From assembly GCF_002750855.1 (NCBI RefSeq), contig NZ_NWUC01000004.1, positions 1 to 64,000 of the forward strand: a stretch of 64,000 nt of DNA. Direction: 5' to 3'. This stretch comes from Neopararhizobium haloflavum (lineage in GTDB: Bacteria; Pseudomonadota; Alphaproteobacteria; Rhizobiales; Rhizobiaceae). The notes under the pieces are model-generated. The model did not search any database, was not told where the DNA came from, and saw only the letters and a list, made by a program, of their open reading frames with translations. A program made the translations under genes and the position numbers. Of this stretch, positions 28,500 to 37,279 are shown piece after piece; positions within the stretch are counted from its first letter, which is position 1, and every line of letters begins with the position of its first letter.

Positions 28500-28532
28500 G
28501 GATCTTTCTTCCTTTTTCGTCGACACGTGAAT

Positions 28533-28570
28533 ACGAAGAAGCCGCCGGATCGCTCCGGCGGCTTCTTCGT
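28533..28570 (+). terminator. Strong hairpin terminator after rpmG
   Basis: A perfect 17-bp stem (28533-28549 with 28554-28570) closes a 4-base loop TCGC, 34 bases after the rpmG stop. Only a short T-containing tail (GTTTG) follows, but stem length and position make termination of rpmG likely. It could also serve the opposite direction. Confidence 0.75.
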
Positions 28571-28986
28571 GTTTGAAAGGGGTCGATCAGCACGCAGACC
28601 GCGGTACGAGGAGGCCACGTTAATGTCGGCGTCCTGATCGACCGACCCCATGACCCAGGAGATGCGGCGGACCTGAACATCACGGGGTATCTGATGTGAA
28701 TTTTCGCTTCAGTGCCCCTATAGGCAACTCTCGCGCAACGACACCGAAAAATCAATCATCTATTAATCATTTTTGTCGGCATCGACGTCGTTGGTTAATT
28801 TTGGCACGGTTTAGGTCCACATTAACATGCTTAATGACTATGAAATCGATTAACTTCGATTGGATACTGCATTCTATACACGCAAATATATGCCGCTGCA
28901 GATAGTTCGCCGCCCGACCCTCGACACGGCGCCGTCGTCACGTCGGTCTCGACGCCGCAGGCTTGCGCAATTTTGGCAATGACGCT
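28571..28986. other. Gene-free region between convergent rpmG and pleD, partly structured and A+T-rich
   Basis: This 416-base gap separates two convergent 3' ends, where little regulatory sequence would be expected. Its left part has a long-range inverted repeat: GGGGTCGATCAG at 28579-28590 and CTGATCGAC plus CCCC at 28634-28649 (three-base bulge), enclosing about 43 bases. From about 28700 to 28905 it is strikingly A+T-rich with several TTAA sites, unlike the flanks. No convincing coding frame or RNA gene is recognised. It may be a small RNA or a remnant of foreign DNA. Confidence 0.5.
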
Positions 28987-30360
28987 TCAAGCAGCGTTCG
29001 CAACGACCTTGTTGCGGCCGGTTCTCTTGGCCGTATAGAGCGCGTCGTCAGCGCGCCTGAACAGCGGCTCCGGCGTCAACTCCCCGGCCCTCAGCGTCGC
29101 CGTTCCGAGCGACGCCGTGACCGGCAGCGCCAGATTGCGGGCCTTCAGGAAAAAGGGCGCCGATTCAATACCGACCCGCAACCGCTCGGCCACGCTTTCG
29201 GCCAGCGCGGCATCGGTGTCGGGCATGACGACGACGAATTCCTCTCCGCCATAACGACAGGCCAGATCGGCGCCGCGCACCGTCTGGCGGATGCGCCGGG
29301 CCAATTCGCGCAGAACGTCGTCGCCGGCTTCGTGCCCGTGCGTGTCATTGATCGCCTTGAACCGGTCTATATCGGCCATGCAGATCGACAGGGGCCGCGA
29401 GCGCGCTGCCGCCCGCTCGATGAGCGACTGGATGTGGCTGTCGAGATACCGCCGGTTGTGCAGGCCCGTCAGTCCATCGGTGACGGCGAGCTCTATGGTC
29501 TCGCGGACACTGCGGCGCAGATAATCGTCATACCGTTTGCGGCGTATCTGGGTCGACACGCGGGCAAGCAGTTCGTTGCCGTCGAGCGGCCGCAGGATAT
29601 AGTCGTTGACGCCAAGCTCGAGGCCGCGCGTGACCGTGTGGGAGGCGTTGCCCTTTGCGATCAGCATCAGCGGAAGGAACCGTGTCCGCTCCACCGAGCG
29701 CAACTGCGAGCAAAGGCGCAGCGGGTCATAAGCGCTGAAATTGTCGCTGACGACGACGAGATCGTAGGGCCGTTCGGCTGCTTCAAACAGCGCGGCCTGC
29801 GGATCTGACATGGCGACAACCTCGGCGATCGGCTCGAGAATGCGCGTGACGCGCTCCTGGGAGGTGACGCGTTCGTCGACGAGCAACACATGGCCGGGCT
29901 CACGCTCGCCCTCTCGCGTGCCATTCAGCATGTCCTGCGTGTTGATGAGGTGCGCCGTCTCGGCGCGAATGCGCAGTTCGTCCGTGAGCGTCTTGAGACG
30001 CAGAAGGCTGCGCACGCGTGTCATCAGCTGGAGATCATTCACCGGCTTGGTGAGAAACTCGTCGGCACCGGCCTCCAGGCCCCTCACCCGGTCTTCCGGC
30101 TGGTCCAGGGCGGTGACCATGACGACGGGGATATGGGCGGTGCGCGGATCCGACTTCAGGCGGCCGCAAACCTCGAATCCGTCCATCTCGGGCATCATTA
30201 TGTCGAGCAGGATCAGATCGACATGCGCCCGGCGACAGATGGCCAGCGCATCGGCGCCGTTCTGCGCCGTCAAAACATCGAAATAGTCGGCGAGAAGCCG
30301 CGCTTCCAGAAGCTTGATATTGGCTGGAACGTCATCGACGACCAGAATTCTTGCCGTCAT
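28987..30360 (-). CDS. pleD: Response regulator diguanylate cyclase PleD
   Basis: This 457-residue protein makes cyclic di-GMP in the cell-cycle and polar-development circuit. It has a first receiver domain with the phosphoacceptor aspartate in LILLDIMMPEMDGFEV (about residue 53), a second degenerate receiver (VLLVDERVTSQERVTRIL), and a GGDEF domain whose signature is YGGEEFVVVMP, preceded by the RxxD product-inhibition I-site in RGADLACR. It starts 9 bases after divK, so the two are an operon, as in Caulobacter. GGEEF is a common active variant. Confidence 0.96.
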   Translation of the reverse strand: MTARILVVDDVPANIKLLEARLLADYFDVLTAQNGADALAICRRAHVDLILLDIMMPEMDGFEVCGRLKSDPRTAHIPVVMVTALDQPEDRVRGLEAGADEFLTKPVNDLQLMTRVRSLLRLKTLTDELRIRAETAHLINTQDMLNGTREGEREPGHVLLVDERVTSQERVTRILEPIAEVVAMSDPQAALFEAAERPYDLVVVSDNFSAYDPLRLCSQLRSVERTRFLPLMLIAKGNASHTVTRGLELGVNDYILRPLDGNELLARVSTQIRRKRYDDYLRRSVRETIELAVTDGLTGLHNRRYLDSHIQSLIERAAARSRPLSICMADIDRFKAINDTHGHEAGDDVLRELARRIRQTVRGADLACRYGGEEFVVVMPDTDAALAESVAERLRVGIESAPFFLKARNLALPVTASLGTATLRAGELTPEPLFRRADDALYTAKRTGRNKVVANAA

Positions 30361-30369
30361 GTCGCCCCC

Positions 30370-30741
30370 TCAAGCGTCGCCCAGATAAGTCTTGATCGTC
30401 TCCAGGAACTTCGGAACGGAGATCGGTTTGGAGATGTATGCTTCGCATCCGCCCTGACGAATGCGTTCCTCGTCGCCCTTCATGGCGAACGCCGTGACGG
30501 CGATGACCGGAATCTTGTGGAGTTCGTGGTCTTCTTTCAGCCAGCGTGTCACGTCGAGACCGGAAACCTCCGGCAACTGGATGTCCATCAGGATCAGATC
30601 GGGACGATGAAGGCGTGCCAAATCCAGCGCTTCGGTGCCGTTGCGCGTCTGCACGGTGTCGTAGCCGGACGCCTCTATGAGGTCGCGGAACAGCTTCATG
30701 TTCAGTTCGTTGTCCTCGACAATCAGTACCGTCTTGGGCAT
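30370..30741 (-). CDS. divK: Single-domain response regulator DivK
   Basis: The 123-residue receiver protein begins [20 protein letters not shown] and has the phosphoacceptor in [16 protein letters not shown] (D53), the threonine/serine switch [12 protein letters not shown] and the lysine [10 protein letters not shown]. It transmits the cell-fate signal between PleC/DivJ and DivL. It is followed by pleD 9 bases away. I chose ATG 30741; an upstream start adds a 13-residue leader that does not fit the family. Confidence 0.95.
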   Translation of the reverse strand: MPKTVLIVEDNELNMKLFRDLIEASGYDTVQTRNGTEALDLARLHRPDLILMDIQLPEVSGLDVTRWLKEDHELHKIPVIAVTAFAMKGDEERIRQGGCEAYISKPISVPKFLETIKTYLGDA

Positions 30742-30827
30742 AGATGCTCCCGTTGAAGATGCGGCGGCTGGGTGCGGCAAGGGCCAAACAGGGCCTGGTT
30801 GATGACGCTGACCGCATCTACTTGCAT

Positions 30828-30838
30828 GTTACAGTAAC
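30828..30838. repeat. 11-bp palindrome in the divK divergent promoter region
   Basis: GTTACAGTAAC is a perfect 11-base palindrome (GTTAC-A-GTAAC) located in the 106-base space between the divK start and the divergent gene at 30848. It could be an operator; no known regulator is assigned. Confidence 0.4.
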
Positions 30839-30847
30839 GCCATTTGG

Positions 30848-31177
30848 TTGAGGAAACGCAAACTCTTGGCTCTAAAACAGAATGATCCGGCTCAAGAGCG
30901 GAATGCTGCGCAGGATCGCGCGGTGGATGTGCTGACCTGGCTTGCCGACGAGCCCGACATGATGGGCCGCTTTCTCGCCTTGACAGGCATGACGGCGGAT
31001 ACGTTGCGCCGATCGGCACGAGAGCCGGGATTTCATCTCGCCCTGCTGGATTTCCTGATGGATCACGAGCCGACGCTGATCGCCTATTGCGAGGCGACGC
31101 ACACCGCGCCGGAGGATATCGTTCGGGCCCACCGCGCGCTGTCCGGTCCGCCTGGCCTCGACACCAACAGCTTTTGA
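30848..31177 (+). CDS. DUF3572 family protein
   Basis: This product of about 109 residues contains AVDVLTWLADEPDMMGRFLALTG at its core, with LRRSAREPGFHLALLDFLMD and HTAPEDIVRAHRALSG. This matches the rhizobial DUF3572 family, usually found close to divK. The only start in the frame is a TTG at 30848 or the TTG at 30866, both without a clear ribosome-binding site, so the N-terminus is uncertain. It is divergent from divK and is 3 bases before the next gene. Confidence 0.82.
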   Translation: MRKRKLLALKQNDPAQERNAAQDRAVDVLTWLADEPDMMGRFLALTGMTADTLRRSAREPGFHLALLDFLMDHEPTLIAYCEATHTAPEDIVRAHRALSGPPGLDTNSF

Positions 31178-31180
31178 GCG

Positions 31181-31870
31181 ATGCCGACTGCTCTTCCGGA
31201 AGACCTCATCGCGTTCGAATGGATCGCCCAGTCCGCTCGCCCCCTTGTGGTCTGCGACGTGGACGAAGTCGTGCTGGAGTTCGTGACACCCTTCACGAGT
31301 TTTCTCAAAAATGCCGGATATCGTCTTGAGGCGAAATCGTTCCGGCTGCACGGCAACATATTCGATGAAGCCAACGGCGCACCCATCGAGCGTTCGGCGT
31401 TCGCCGAAATGCTCGATGCGTTCTTCGCCGAGCAACACGACTGGCAGACCCCGGTCGAGGATGTGAGGGGAAGCCTTGCCAAGATCAGCCAACGGGCCGA
31501 CATCGTGTTCATGACGGCAATGCCACCACGCCACTTCGATGTCCGCCGCGCCCTCCTCGACGGCCATGGCCTCGACTACCCGATGATCGCGACGGAAAAT
31601 CCCAAGGGCGACGTCCTTCGACTGATCCATGGCGACCGGATGACGCCAGTGGTCTTCATCGACGATATTTTCAGGAACCTTGATTCCGTTCGAAGTCATC
31701 TGCCCAACACTCTGCTCGTCAATCTCATGGCGAACCGCCAGTTCCGCGCCCTCGCACCCGATCCCGGGCCGGCCGTGGCGCGGCCGGCGGACTGGCGGGA
31801 GGCCTGCATCATCATCCAGGACTTTCTCGACAGCCAAGCCACGGACACGCGAGCCGACTCCCCCGCTTGA
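31181..31870 (+). CDS. HAD-like superfamily protein of unknown function
   Basis: The 229-residue protein shows haloacid-dehalogenase-type elements: motif I LVVCDVDEVVLEF (a DxD pair), motif II-like region VFMTAMPPRHFDVRR, a lysine in ENPKGDVLR, and motif IV VVFIDDIFRNLDSVR. It looks like a phosphatase fold acting on a small metabolite, but no specific family is recognised. There is no signal peptide. It is packed 3 bases after the DUF3572 gene and 66 bases before dinB, so it may be co-transcribed. Confidence 0.72.
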   Translation: MPTALPEDLIAFEWIAQSARPLVVCDVDEVVLEFVTPFTSFLKNAGYRLEAKSFRLHGNIFDEANGAPIERSAFAEMLDAFFAEQHDWQTPVEDVRGSLAKISQRADIVFMTAMPPRHFDVRRALLDGHGLDYPMIATENPKGDVLRLIHGDRMTPVVFIDDIFRNLDSVRSHLPNTLLVNLMANRQFRALAPDPGPAVARPADWREACIIIQDFLDSQATDTRADSPA

Positions 31871-31936
31871 GCGCTGCGATACTAACGCGTATCCTGCGGA
31901 TGTTCAATTTATGTTCCGCTTTCACGCGACAGCATC

Positions 31937-33238
31937 ATGACCGACCCACAGATCGGATTTTGCAGGGATTGCCTTACCGGCATCGAGCCGCACGCGCGCC
32001 GTTGCAAGCGTTGCGGCAGCCCACGGCTGGTGCGCCACAGTGAACTCGACACGTTGACGCTGGCGCATATCGACTGCGATGCGTTCTATGCCGCGGTGGA
32101 AAAGCGCGACGATCCTTCACTCGTCGACAAACCGGTCATCATCGGCGGCGGCAGGCGTGGCGTCGTCTCCACGGCCTGTTATATCGCGCGGATCAACGGC
32201 GTGCGCTCGGCCATGCCGATGTTCAAGGCCCTGGAGGCATGCCCGGATGCTGTGATCATCAAGCCGAACATGGAGAAGTATGTCGCCGTCGGCCGCCAGA
32301 TCAGGGCGATGATGGATGATCTGACGCCGATGGTGCAGCCCGTCTCCATCGATGAAGCGTTTCTCGATCTGGCTGGCACGCAGGCACTCCATCGCGACAG
32401 CGCAGCGCGCACGCTGGCGAAATTCGCGCAACGGATCGAACGCGAGGTCGGCATTACCGTTTCGATCGGCCTGTCCTACTGCAAGTTCCTGGCCAAGGTG
32501 GCATCCGACCTCAACAAGCCGCGCGGCTTCTCCGTCATCGGCCGGGCCGAAGCGCCATCATTTCTCGCCGACAAGCCGGTGACGCTGATCTGGGGCGTCG
32601 GCAAGGCATTCGCCGACAAACTCGCCCATGATGGCATTCGCACCATCGGTCAGTTGCAGGCGATGGAAGAAGCGGAGTTGATGCGGCGCTACGGTACGAT
32701 GGGCCAGCGGCTATGGCGCCTTGCGCGCGGGCACGACGAGCGGCGTGTCGAGCCGCGAGAGGGCGCCAAGAGCGTTTCCTCCGAAACCACGTTCGACCAT
32801 GACCTGTCGAAACCGGCCGATCTCGTGCCGGTTCTCAGGGCCCTTTCGGAGTCCGTCGCCCATCGGCTCAAGAAGGCCGGCATCGCGGGCCAGACAGTCG
32901 TGCTCAAGCTCAAGACGTCGGACTTCAAGATCAGGACGCGCAATCGGCGGCTCGACGATCCCACCCGCTATGCCGACCGCATATTCCGCACCGGTCTTTC
33001 GCTTCTGGAACGCGAGATGGACGGGACACGCTTCCGCCTGCTCGGTATCGGCGTTGCCGATCTCAGCGATGCCGGTCTTGCCGATCCGCCGGACCTTGTC
33101 GACCCGGCAGCATCGCGACGCGCGGTGGCGGAGACGGCGATGGACAGGGTGCGCGAGAAATTCGGACGGCAGAGCCTGGAGACCGGATACACGTTCGGGC
33201 GGTCATCGCGCGGTCGGCCGTCTCAAGACGGAACGTGA
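31937..33238 (+). CDS. dinB: DNA polymerase IV with N-terminal zinc-ribbon-like segment
   Basis: The 433-residue Y-family polymerase carries catalytic motifs [19 protein letters not shown] and [13 protein letters not shown] (SIDE), [18 protein letters not shown], a thumb/HhH segment [14 protein letters not shown] and a little-finger domain. The first 35 residues add CRDC and CKRCGS pairs (residues 9-27), a CxxC...CxxC arrangement typical of a small zinc ribbon, not present in E. coli DinB. No beta-clamp motif was confidently identified at the C-terminus. Confidence 0.93.
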   Translation: MTDPQIGFCRDCLTGIEPHARRCKRCGSPRLVRHSELDTLTLAHIDCDAFYAAVEKRDDPSLVDKPVIIGGGRRGVVSTACYIARINGVRSAMPMFKALEACPDAVIIKPNMEKYVAVGRQIRAMMDDLTPMVQPVSIDEAFLDLAGTQALHRDSAARTLAKFAQRIEREVGITVSIGLSYCKFLAKVASDLNKPRGFSVIGRAEAPSFLADKPVTLIWGVGKAFADKLAHDGIRTIGQLQAMEEAELMRRYGTMGQRLWRLARGHDERRVEPREGAKSVSSETTFDHDLSKPADLVPVLRALSESVAHRLKKAGIAGQTVVLKLKTSDFKIRTRNRRLDDPTRYADRIFRTGLSLLEREMDGTRFRLLGIGVADLSDAGLADPPDLVDPAASRRAVAETAMDRVREKFGRQSLETGYTFGRSSRGRPSQDGT

Positions 33239-33339
33239 TACTTACCGCAGCCGAACCAATTCTTCCGAACCACCACAAGAATTCTTAAGCTCTTTTCGGG
33301 ACACTGACGACGCTATCGTCATGTTCCGAGTCCGATCCG

Positions 33340-34569
33340 ATGTATCGTCGCCAGTTCCTTGCCTTTTGTGCAGCAGCCGTGTCGCTGGGCCGCCCAGATA
33401 TCTCCCATGCCGCGGTCGACGGCACTTTGACCATTATTGTCTCGCTCGGTGCGCAGCGGCTGACCGTCTATGCCGGAGACCGACAGATCGCGACATCTCC
33501 GATCTCGAGCGGCAAGGCGGGACATGCGACACCGCGCGGCATCTTTTCCATCCTCGACAAGCGGCGCCATCATCGCTCCAACATCTACTCCGATGCGCCG
33601 ATGCCCTACATGCAGCGGCTGACCTGGTCGGGGATTGCACTTCATGCCTCCAACCACGTGCCGTCCTATCCTGCCTCGCATGGCTGCGTGCGGATGCCCG
33701 ATGCCTTTGCGCGCGAACTCTATGCGATGACCGGGCTTGCTGTGCATGTGGTCATCGCGGACGAAGCGCCCGCGCCGCGTCCCATTCGCCACAAGACATT
33801 GTTCCAGCCGCCGCAGCCGCTGGACCGGATGCTGTCCGGCCCGATCGGGCTCCGGCTCACGATGAAGGAAAGCGGCGAGGACCCGGTCCAAATCGCGTCG
33901 GCAGCTTCGATGAATGCCGAGACGTCCTCCGACGCGGTTGCCGCCGAGCCCGCAGCGCCGATCCGCATGCTTCTCACACGGCGCACGCACCACGATCTCA
34001 CCCGAGACGTCCAGCACCTGCTCAACGTGCTCGACTTCGATGCTGGCGAGGTGGATGGTTTCATCGGACCGCAGACAGGCGCTGCTCTTAAGGCGTTCCA
34101 AAAAGCCGTCGCGCGCCCGGCGAACGGTGTCATCGCCAAAGCCGATATCGACGAGCTCTATGCGGCGACCGGCAAGGGACCTGCCCCGACGGGGCACCTG
34201 TATGCGCGCCAAGCCTTCAAGCCGATCTTTGATGTCCCCGTCACGATCCGCCAGCCGGAGCGCCCGCTCGGCGCACATCTCTTCACCGTCGACCAGATGG
34301 AGGGCGACACGGCGAGATGGTTGGCCCTGTCGCTCGCCGACCGCCCGCTACGCTCGGTTGTCAACGGCACGGCGATCATGCCGATCGAAGCCGACAATGA
34401 CCATGATACGTCTGCCGCAGCGTTGCTCGATCGACTTGAGATCGACGCTGCGACCCGTCAGCGAATTGGCCGAAATCTCACGCCCGGATCCTCACTGGCC
34501 ATTTCGGATAACGGTCTCGGGCCTGAAACTGGCAAGGGCACCGACTTCGTCGTCCTGACGCAGCGTTGA
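33340..34569 (+). CDS. L,D-transpeptidase (YkuD) with peptidoglycan-binding-like domain
   Basis: The 409-residue protein has a Tat-like signal (MYRRQFLAFCAAAVS, cleaved after ISHA) and the YkuD catalytic signature HASNHVPSYPASHGCVRMP, with the nucleophilic cysteine in HGCVRM. Residues 225-260 form a peptidoglycan-binding-like repeat (VQHLLNVLDFDAGEVDGFIG, PQTGAALKAFQKAV). The last ~130 residues are of unknown kind, perhaps a third structural module. It cross-links meso-diaminopimelate in peptidoglycan or attaches proteins to it. It has a good upstream spacing after dinB. Confidence 0.92.
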   Translation: MYRRQFLAFCAAAVSLGRPDISHAAVDGTLTIIVSLGAQRLTVYAGDRQIATSPISSGKAGHATPRGIFSILDKRRHHRSNIYSDAPMPYMQRLTWSGIALHASNHVPSYPASHGCVRMPDAFARELYAMTGLAVHVVIADEAPAPRPIRHKTLFQPPQPLDRMLSGPIGLRLTMKESGEDPVQIASAASMNAETSSDAVAAEPAAPIRMLLTRRTHHDLTRDVQHLLNVLDFDAGEVDGFIGPQTGAALKAFQKAVARPANGVIAKADIDELYAATGKGPAPTGHLYARQAFKPIFDVPVTIRQPERPLGAHLFTVDQMEGDTARWLALSLADRPLRSVVNGTAIMPIEADNDHDTSAAALLDRLEIDAATRQRIGRNLTPGSSLAISDNGLGPETGKGTDFVVLTQR

Positions 34570-34584
34570 GCGTCGATCCGGGCT

Positions 34585-35088
34585 TCAGTTCTTCGTCAGA
34601 TTGATCTCGCTCGTCACGACCTGAGAGCCCGTCGTCGGGCTGGTGTCGATCGTGCGGATGACCATTGCGTTCTCGCCTGTCACTTCCAACTGCATGCGCG
34701 CCTGGTTGTCGCCATTGACAGGTTCTGCCCAAGCAACTTCCAGATCGATCGTATTGCCGCTACGCGCTCCCGTCAGGCCCGACTGACCGCCGTTGGGGCC
34801 GACATACGTGCCTTGGTAGGAACTTCCGCCGGTATTGTTGAGGGTCGCGGAGATCGACTGGCGCACGATCGCCAGCGCGCGGCACTGCCCGTCGAGATTG
34901 AGGGTGTTGGCGTCGGCCTCGGTGGTGAACTGACAGTTGATACCGATCGGATTGCCGTCAGCAGTCCGTCGGGCCGATCCCTCGCCGCTCCAATTTCCGC
35001 TGAGCGGTTGCAGAAAGACGCTTTCATCAGCGCTCGCGGGCGCTGAAAGCGGGACGATCATGGTCAACAGGGCAAGAACGAACTTCAT
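34585..35088 (-). CDS. Small secreted protein of unknown function
   Basis: The 167-residue product begins MKFVLALLTMIVPLSAPASA, a standard signal peptide with cleavage after ASA. The mature part is polar (FLQPLSGNWSGEGSARRT, NCQFTTEADANTLNLDGQC, and two cysteines, probably disulfide-bonded) and ends VTSEINLTKN. I recall similar rhizobial lipocalin-like secreted proteins, but cannot name the family. Upstream ATG at 35175 would add 29 residues without sense. It is convergent with the transpeptidase gene. Confidence 0.78.
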   Translation of the reverse strand: MKFVLALLTMIVPLSAPASADESVFLQPLSGNWSGEGSARRTADGNPIGINCQFTTEADANTLNLDGQCRALAIVRQSISATLNNTGGSSYQGTYVGPNGGQSGLTGARSGNTIDLEVAWAEPVNGDNQARMQLEVTGENAMVIRTIDTSPTTGSQVVTSEINLTKN

Positions 35089-35232
35089 GTGGGGGCTCTC
35101 CGGTGCCGGTTGCTCGCTTGGGTCGGGCGGCAGCAGCGTCCCTCCTGCTGCCGGAATGACCAGAAGCACGGACATATGGGTCAGCTTGTGACCACGGCAA
35201 TCACAAAGGCGTGTGAGCGGGGCTGGAGTCGA

Positions 35233-35931
35233 TCAGGCCGGAACGACCTGACCCTCGGCGAGTGTGACGCATCGATCCATGAGTGCGGCGAGTTCGTGAT
35301 TGTGGGTGGCGATCAACGCGGCGAGGCCGGACTGGCGGACCAGCGCCTGCAACGCCTCAAACACATAACCCGCGGTTTCGGGATCGAGGTTGCCGGTCGG
35401 CTCGTCGGCAAACAGGACGAGCGGCGCGTTTGCAACGGCGCGTGCGATTGCCACGCGCTGTTGTTCGCCTCCCGACAACTCGCTCGGCCGATGATCGGCA
35501 CGATGGCCGATGCGCATATAGTCGAGAAGCTGTCGCGCCCGATCCGCTGCATCCGCCTGTCTCAGCCCGGAGATGAGCTGGGGCATCATGATGTTTTCAA
35601 GAGCCGTGAATTCCGGCAGGAGGTGGTGGAACTGATAGACGAAGCCGATGTCGCGGCGACGCATGGCCGTGCGCTGATCGTCGCCAAGGCGCCCGCAGGG
35701 CTCGCCGTCCAGATAAATTTCGCCGTCGTCCGGTCGCTCCAGAAGGCCCGCAACATGCAGAAGCGTCGACTTTCCCGCGCCGGAAGGGGCAACGAGCGCG
35801 ACAATCTCGCCGCGCTTCAAAGCGAAATCAGCGCCGCGCAGGATCGCCAGCTGCGTATCGCCCTGGCTGTAGTGACGCTCGACCTTTTCGAGGCGAAGGA
35901 CGTCTTGGCTGACAACTGCGCTCATTGGCAC
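35233..35931 (-). CDS. lolD: Lipoprotein-releasing ABC transporter ATPase
   Basis: The 232-residue ATPase has Walker [12 protein letters not shown], signature [16 protein letters not shown], Walker [14 protein letters not shown] and the H-loop ATHNHE. The specific subfamily is shown by [20 protein letters not shown]. It follows the permease gene by only 3 bases, so LolD powers that LolC/E-type permease to move lipoproteins from the inner membrane to the LolA carrier. Confidence 0.94.
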   Translation of the reverse strand: MPMSAVVSQDVLRLEKVERHYSQGDTQLAILRGADFALKRGEIVALVAPSGAGKSTLLHVAGLLERPDDGEIYLDGEPCGRLGDDQRTAMRRRDIGFVYQFHHLLPEFTALENIMMPQLISGLRQADAADRARQLLDYMRIGHRADHRPSELSGGEQQRVAIARAVANAPLVLFADEPTGNLDPETAGYVFEALQALVRQSGLAALIATHNHELAALMDRCVTLAEGQVVPA

Positions 35932-35934
35932 TTT

Positions 35935-37245
35935 CTACTCATAGCGAAGGGCGTCGACCGGATCGAGCCGGGAGGCGCGCCAGGCCGGGAAAAGGGTGGC
36001 GAGGAAGGACAGCGTCAATGCCATGAGGATGACGGCGACGGTCTCCCCCGGATCCATCTCGGCAGGCAATTGAGACAGGAAATACAGTTCGGGATCGAAG
36101 AGCGTCGTGCCGGACAGCCAGGAGAAGAACCAGCGGATCGACTCCACGTTGAGACAGACGATGACACCGAGAACGACGCCGGCGATGGTGCCGGTGACGC
36201 CGATGGCCGCGCCGGTCATGAAGAATATCCGCATGACCGAAGCCGAGGACGCGCCCATCGTCTTCAGGATCGCGATATCGCGACCCTTGTCCTTCACCAG
36301 CATGATCAGGCCGGAAATGATGTTGAGCGCGGCGACAAGGACGATCAACGTCAAGATCATGAACATGACGTTGCGCTCGACTTCCAGCGCGGAAAAGAAG
36401 GTCTGATTGCGCTGGCGCCAGTCGGACAGGAAGATTTGACGTCCCGCCGCCGCCTCGATGCCGGCGCGATATTCGCCGACAAGGTCGGGATCGGCCACGA
36501 ATAGCTCGATTGACTGGACGAGGCCATCGGCATTGAAATAGAGTTGCGCCTCCTCCAGCGGCATGAACACGATGGAGGCATCGAACTCCGACATGCCGAC
36601 CTCGAAGACGCCGGACACGGGGTATGCCTTGACGCGCGGCGTGACGCCGAGCGGTGTCACGTCTCCTTCGGGGGCGACAAGGGTGATCAGATCGCCGGCG
36701 CCAAGTCCGAGTGCTTCTGCCATGCGCGAGCCGACCAGGACGCCCTCGCCTGCCGCAAAGCCCACCATGTCTCCCGACACGATGTTTTCCGAGATCGTGG
36801 TCATGCGCGTGAGGTCGTCTGCGCTCACGCCCTTCACGATGGCGCCACTGCCGGCCCCTTGGGCGCCGGATGCGAGCGTCTGTCCTTCGACCAACGGGAT
36901 CGCCATCTCAATGCCTTCGACGCCTTCAAAGGCAGCGGCCAGGTTCTCATAATCGTCGAGCGGCCGATCAATCGGCTGGACGATCATGTGCCCGTTGATG
37001 CCGAGGATGCGGTCGATCAGCTCGGTGCGAAACCCGTTCATGACTGCCATCACGATGATCAGCGTGGCAACACCCAGCACGATTCCGACAAAGGAGAAGC
37101 CGGCGATAACCGAAATATAGGCCTCCTTGCGGCGCGAGCGCAGGTAGCGCCAGGCAACCATGCGCTCGAAAGCGGAGAACGGTCCGGCGGAGGGTGGTGT
37201 ACCGCGTTCGGGTGGGCCCTCGGCAACGGCACTCGCATCGGTCAT
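35935..37245 (-). CDS. lolC: Lipoprotein-releasing ABC transporter permease
   Basis: The 436-residue protein has an N-terminal membrane anchor (FSAFERMVAWRYLRSRRKEA, then ISVIAGFSFVGIVLG), a periplasmic domain with FRTELIDRILGINGHMIVQP, and three membrane helices near the end. Many alphaproteobacteria use one such subunit in place of LolC and LolE, so whether the symbol should be lolC or lolE is unclear. It is followed by lolD and preceded by proS on the same strand, 34 bases away. Confidence 0.92.
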   Translation of the reverse strand: MTDASAVAEGPPERGTPPSAGPFSAFERMVAWRYLRSRRKEAYISVIAGFSFVGIVLGVATLIIVMAVMNGFRTELIDRILGINGHMIVQPIDRPLDDYENLAAAFEGVEGIEMAIPLVEGQTLASGAQGAGSGAIVKGVSADDLTRMTTISENIVSGDMVGFAAGEGVLVGSRMAEALGLGAGDLITLVAPEGDVTPLGVTPRVKAYPVSGVFEVGMSEFDASIVFMPLEEAQLYFNADGLVQSIELFVADPDLVGEYRAGIEAAAGRQIFLSDWRQRNQTFFSALEVERNVMFMILTLIVLVAALNIISGLIMLVKDKGRDIAILKTMGASSASVMRIFFMTGAAIGVTGTIAGVVLGVIVCLNVESIRWFFSWLSGTTLFDPELYFLSQLPAEMDPGETVAVILMALTLSFLATLFPAWRASRLDPVDALRYE

Positions 37246-37279
37246 CTCAGCATTCCCAATCTGGCGTCGACGGCGCGTT

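Noticed and set aside
28696-28905. A 69-codon plus-strand frame in the A+T-rich gap
   Set aside because: No ribosome-binding site, arginine/serine-rich without pattern, and no family resemblance.
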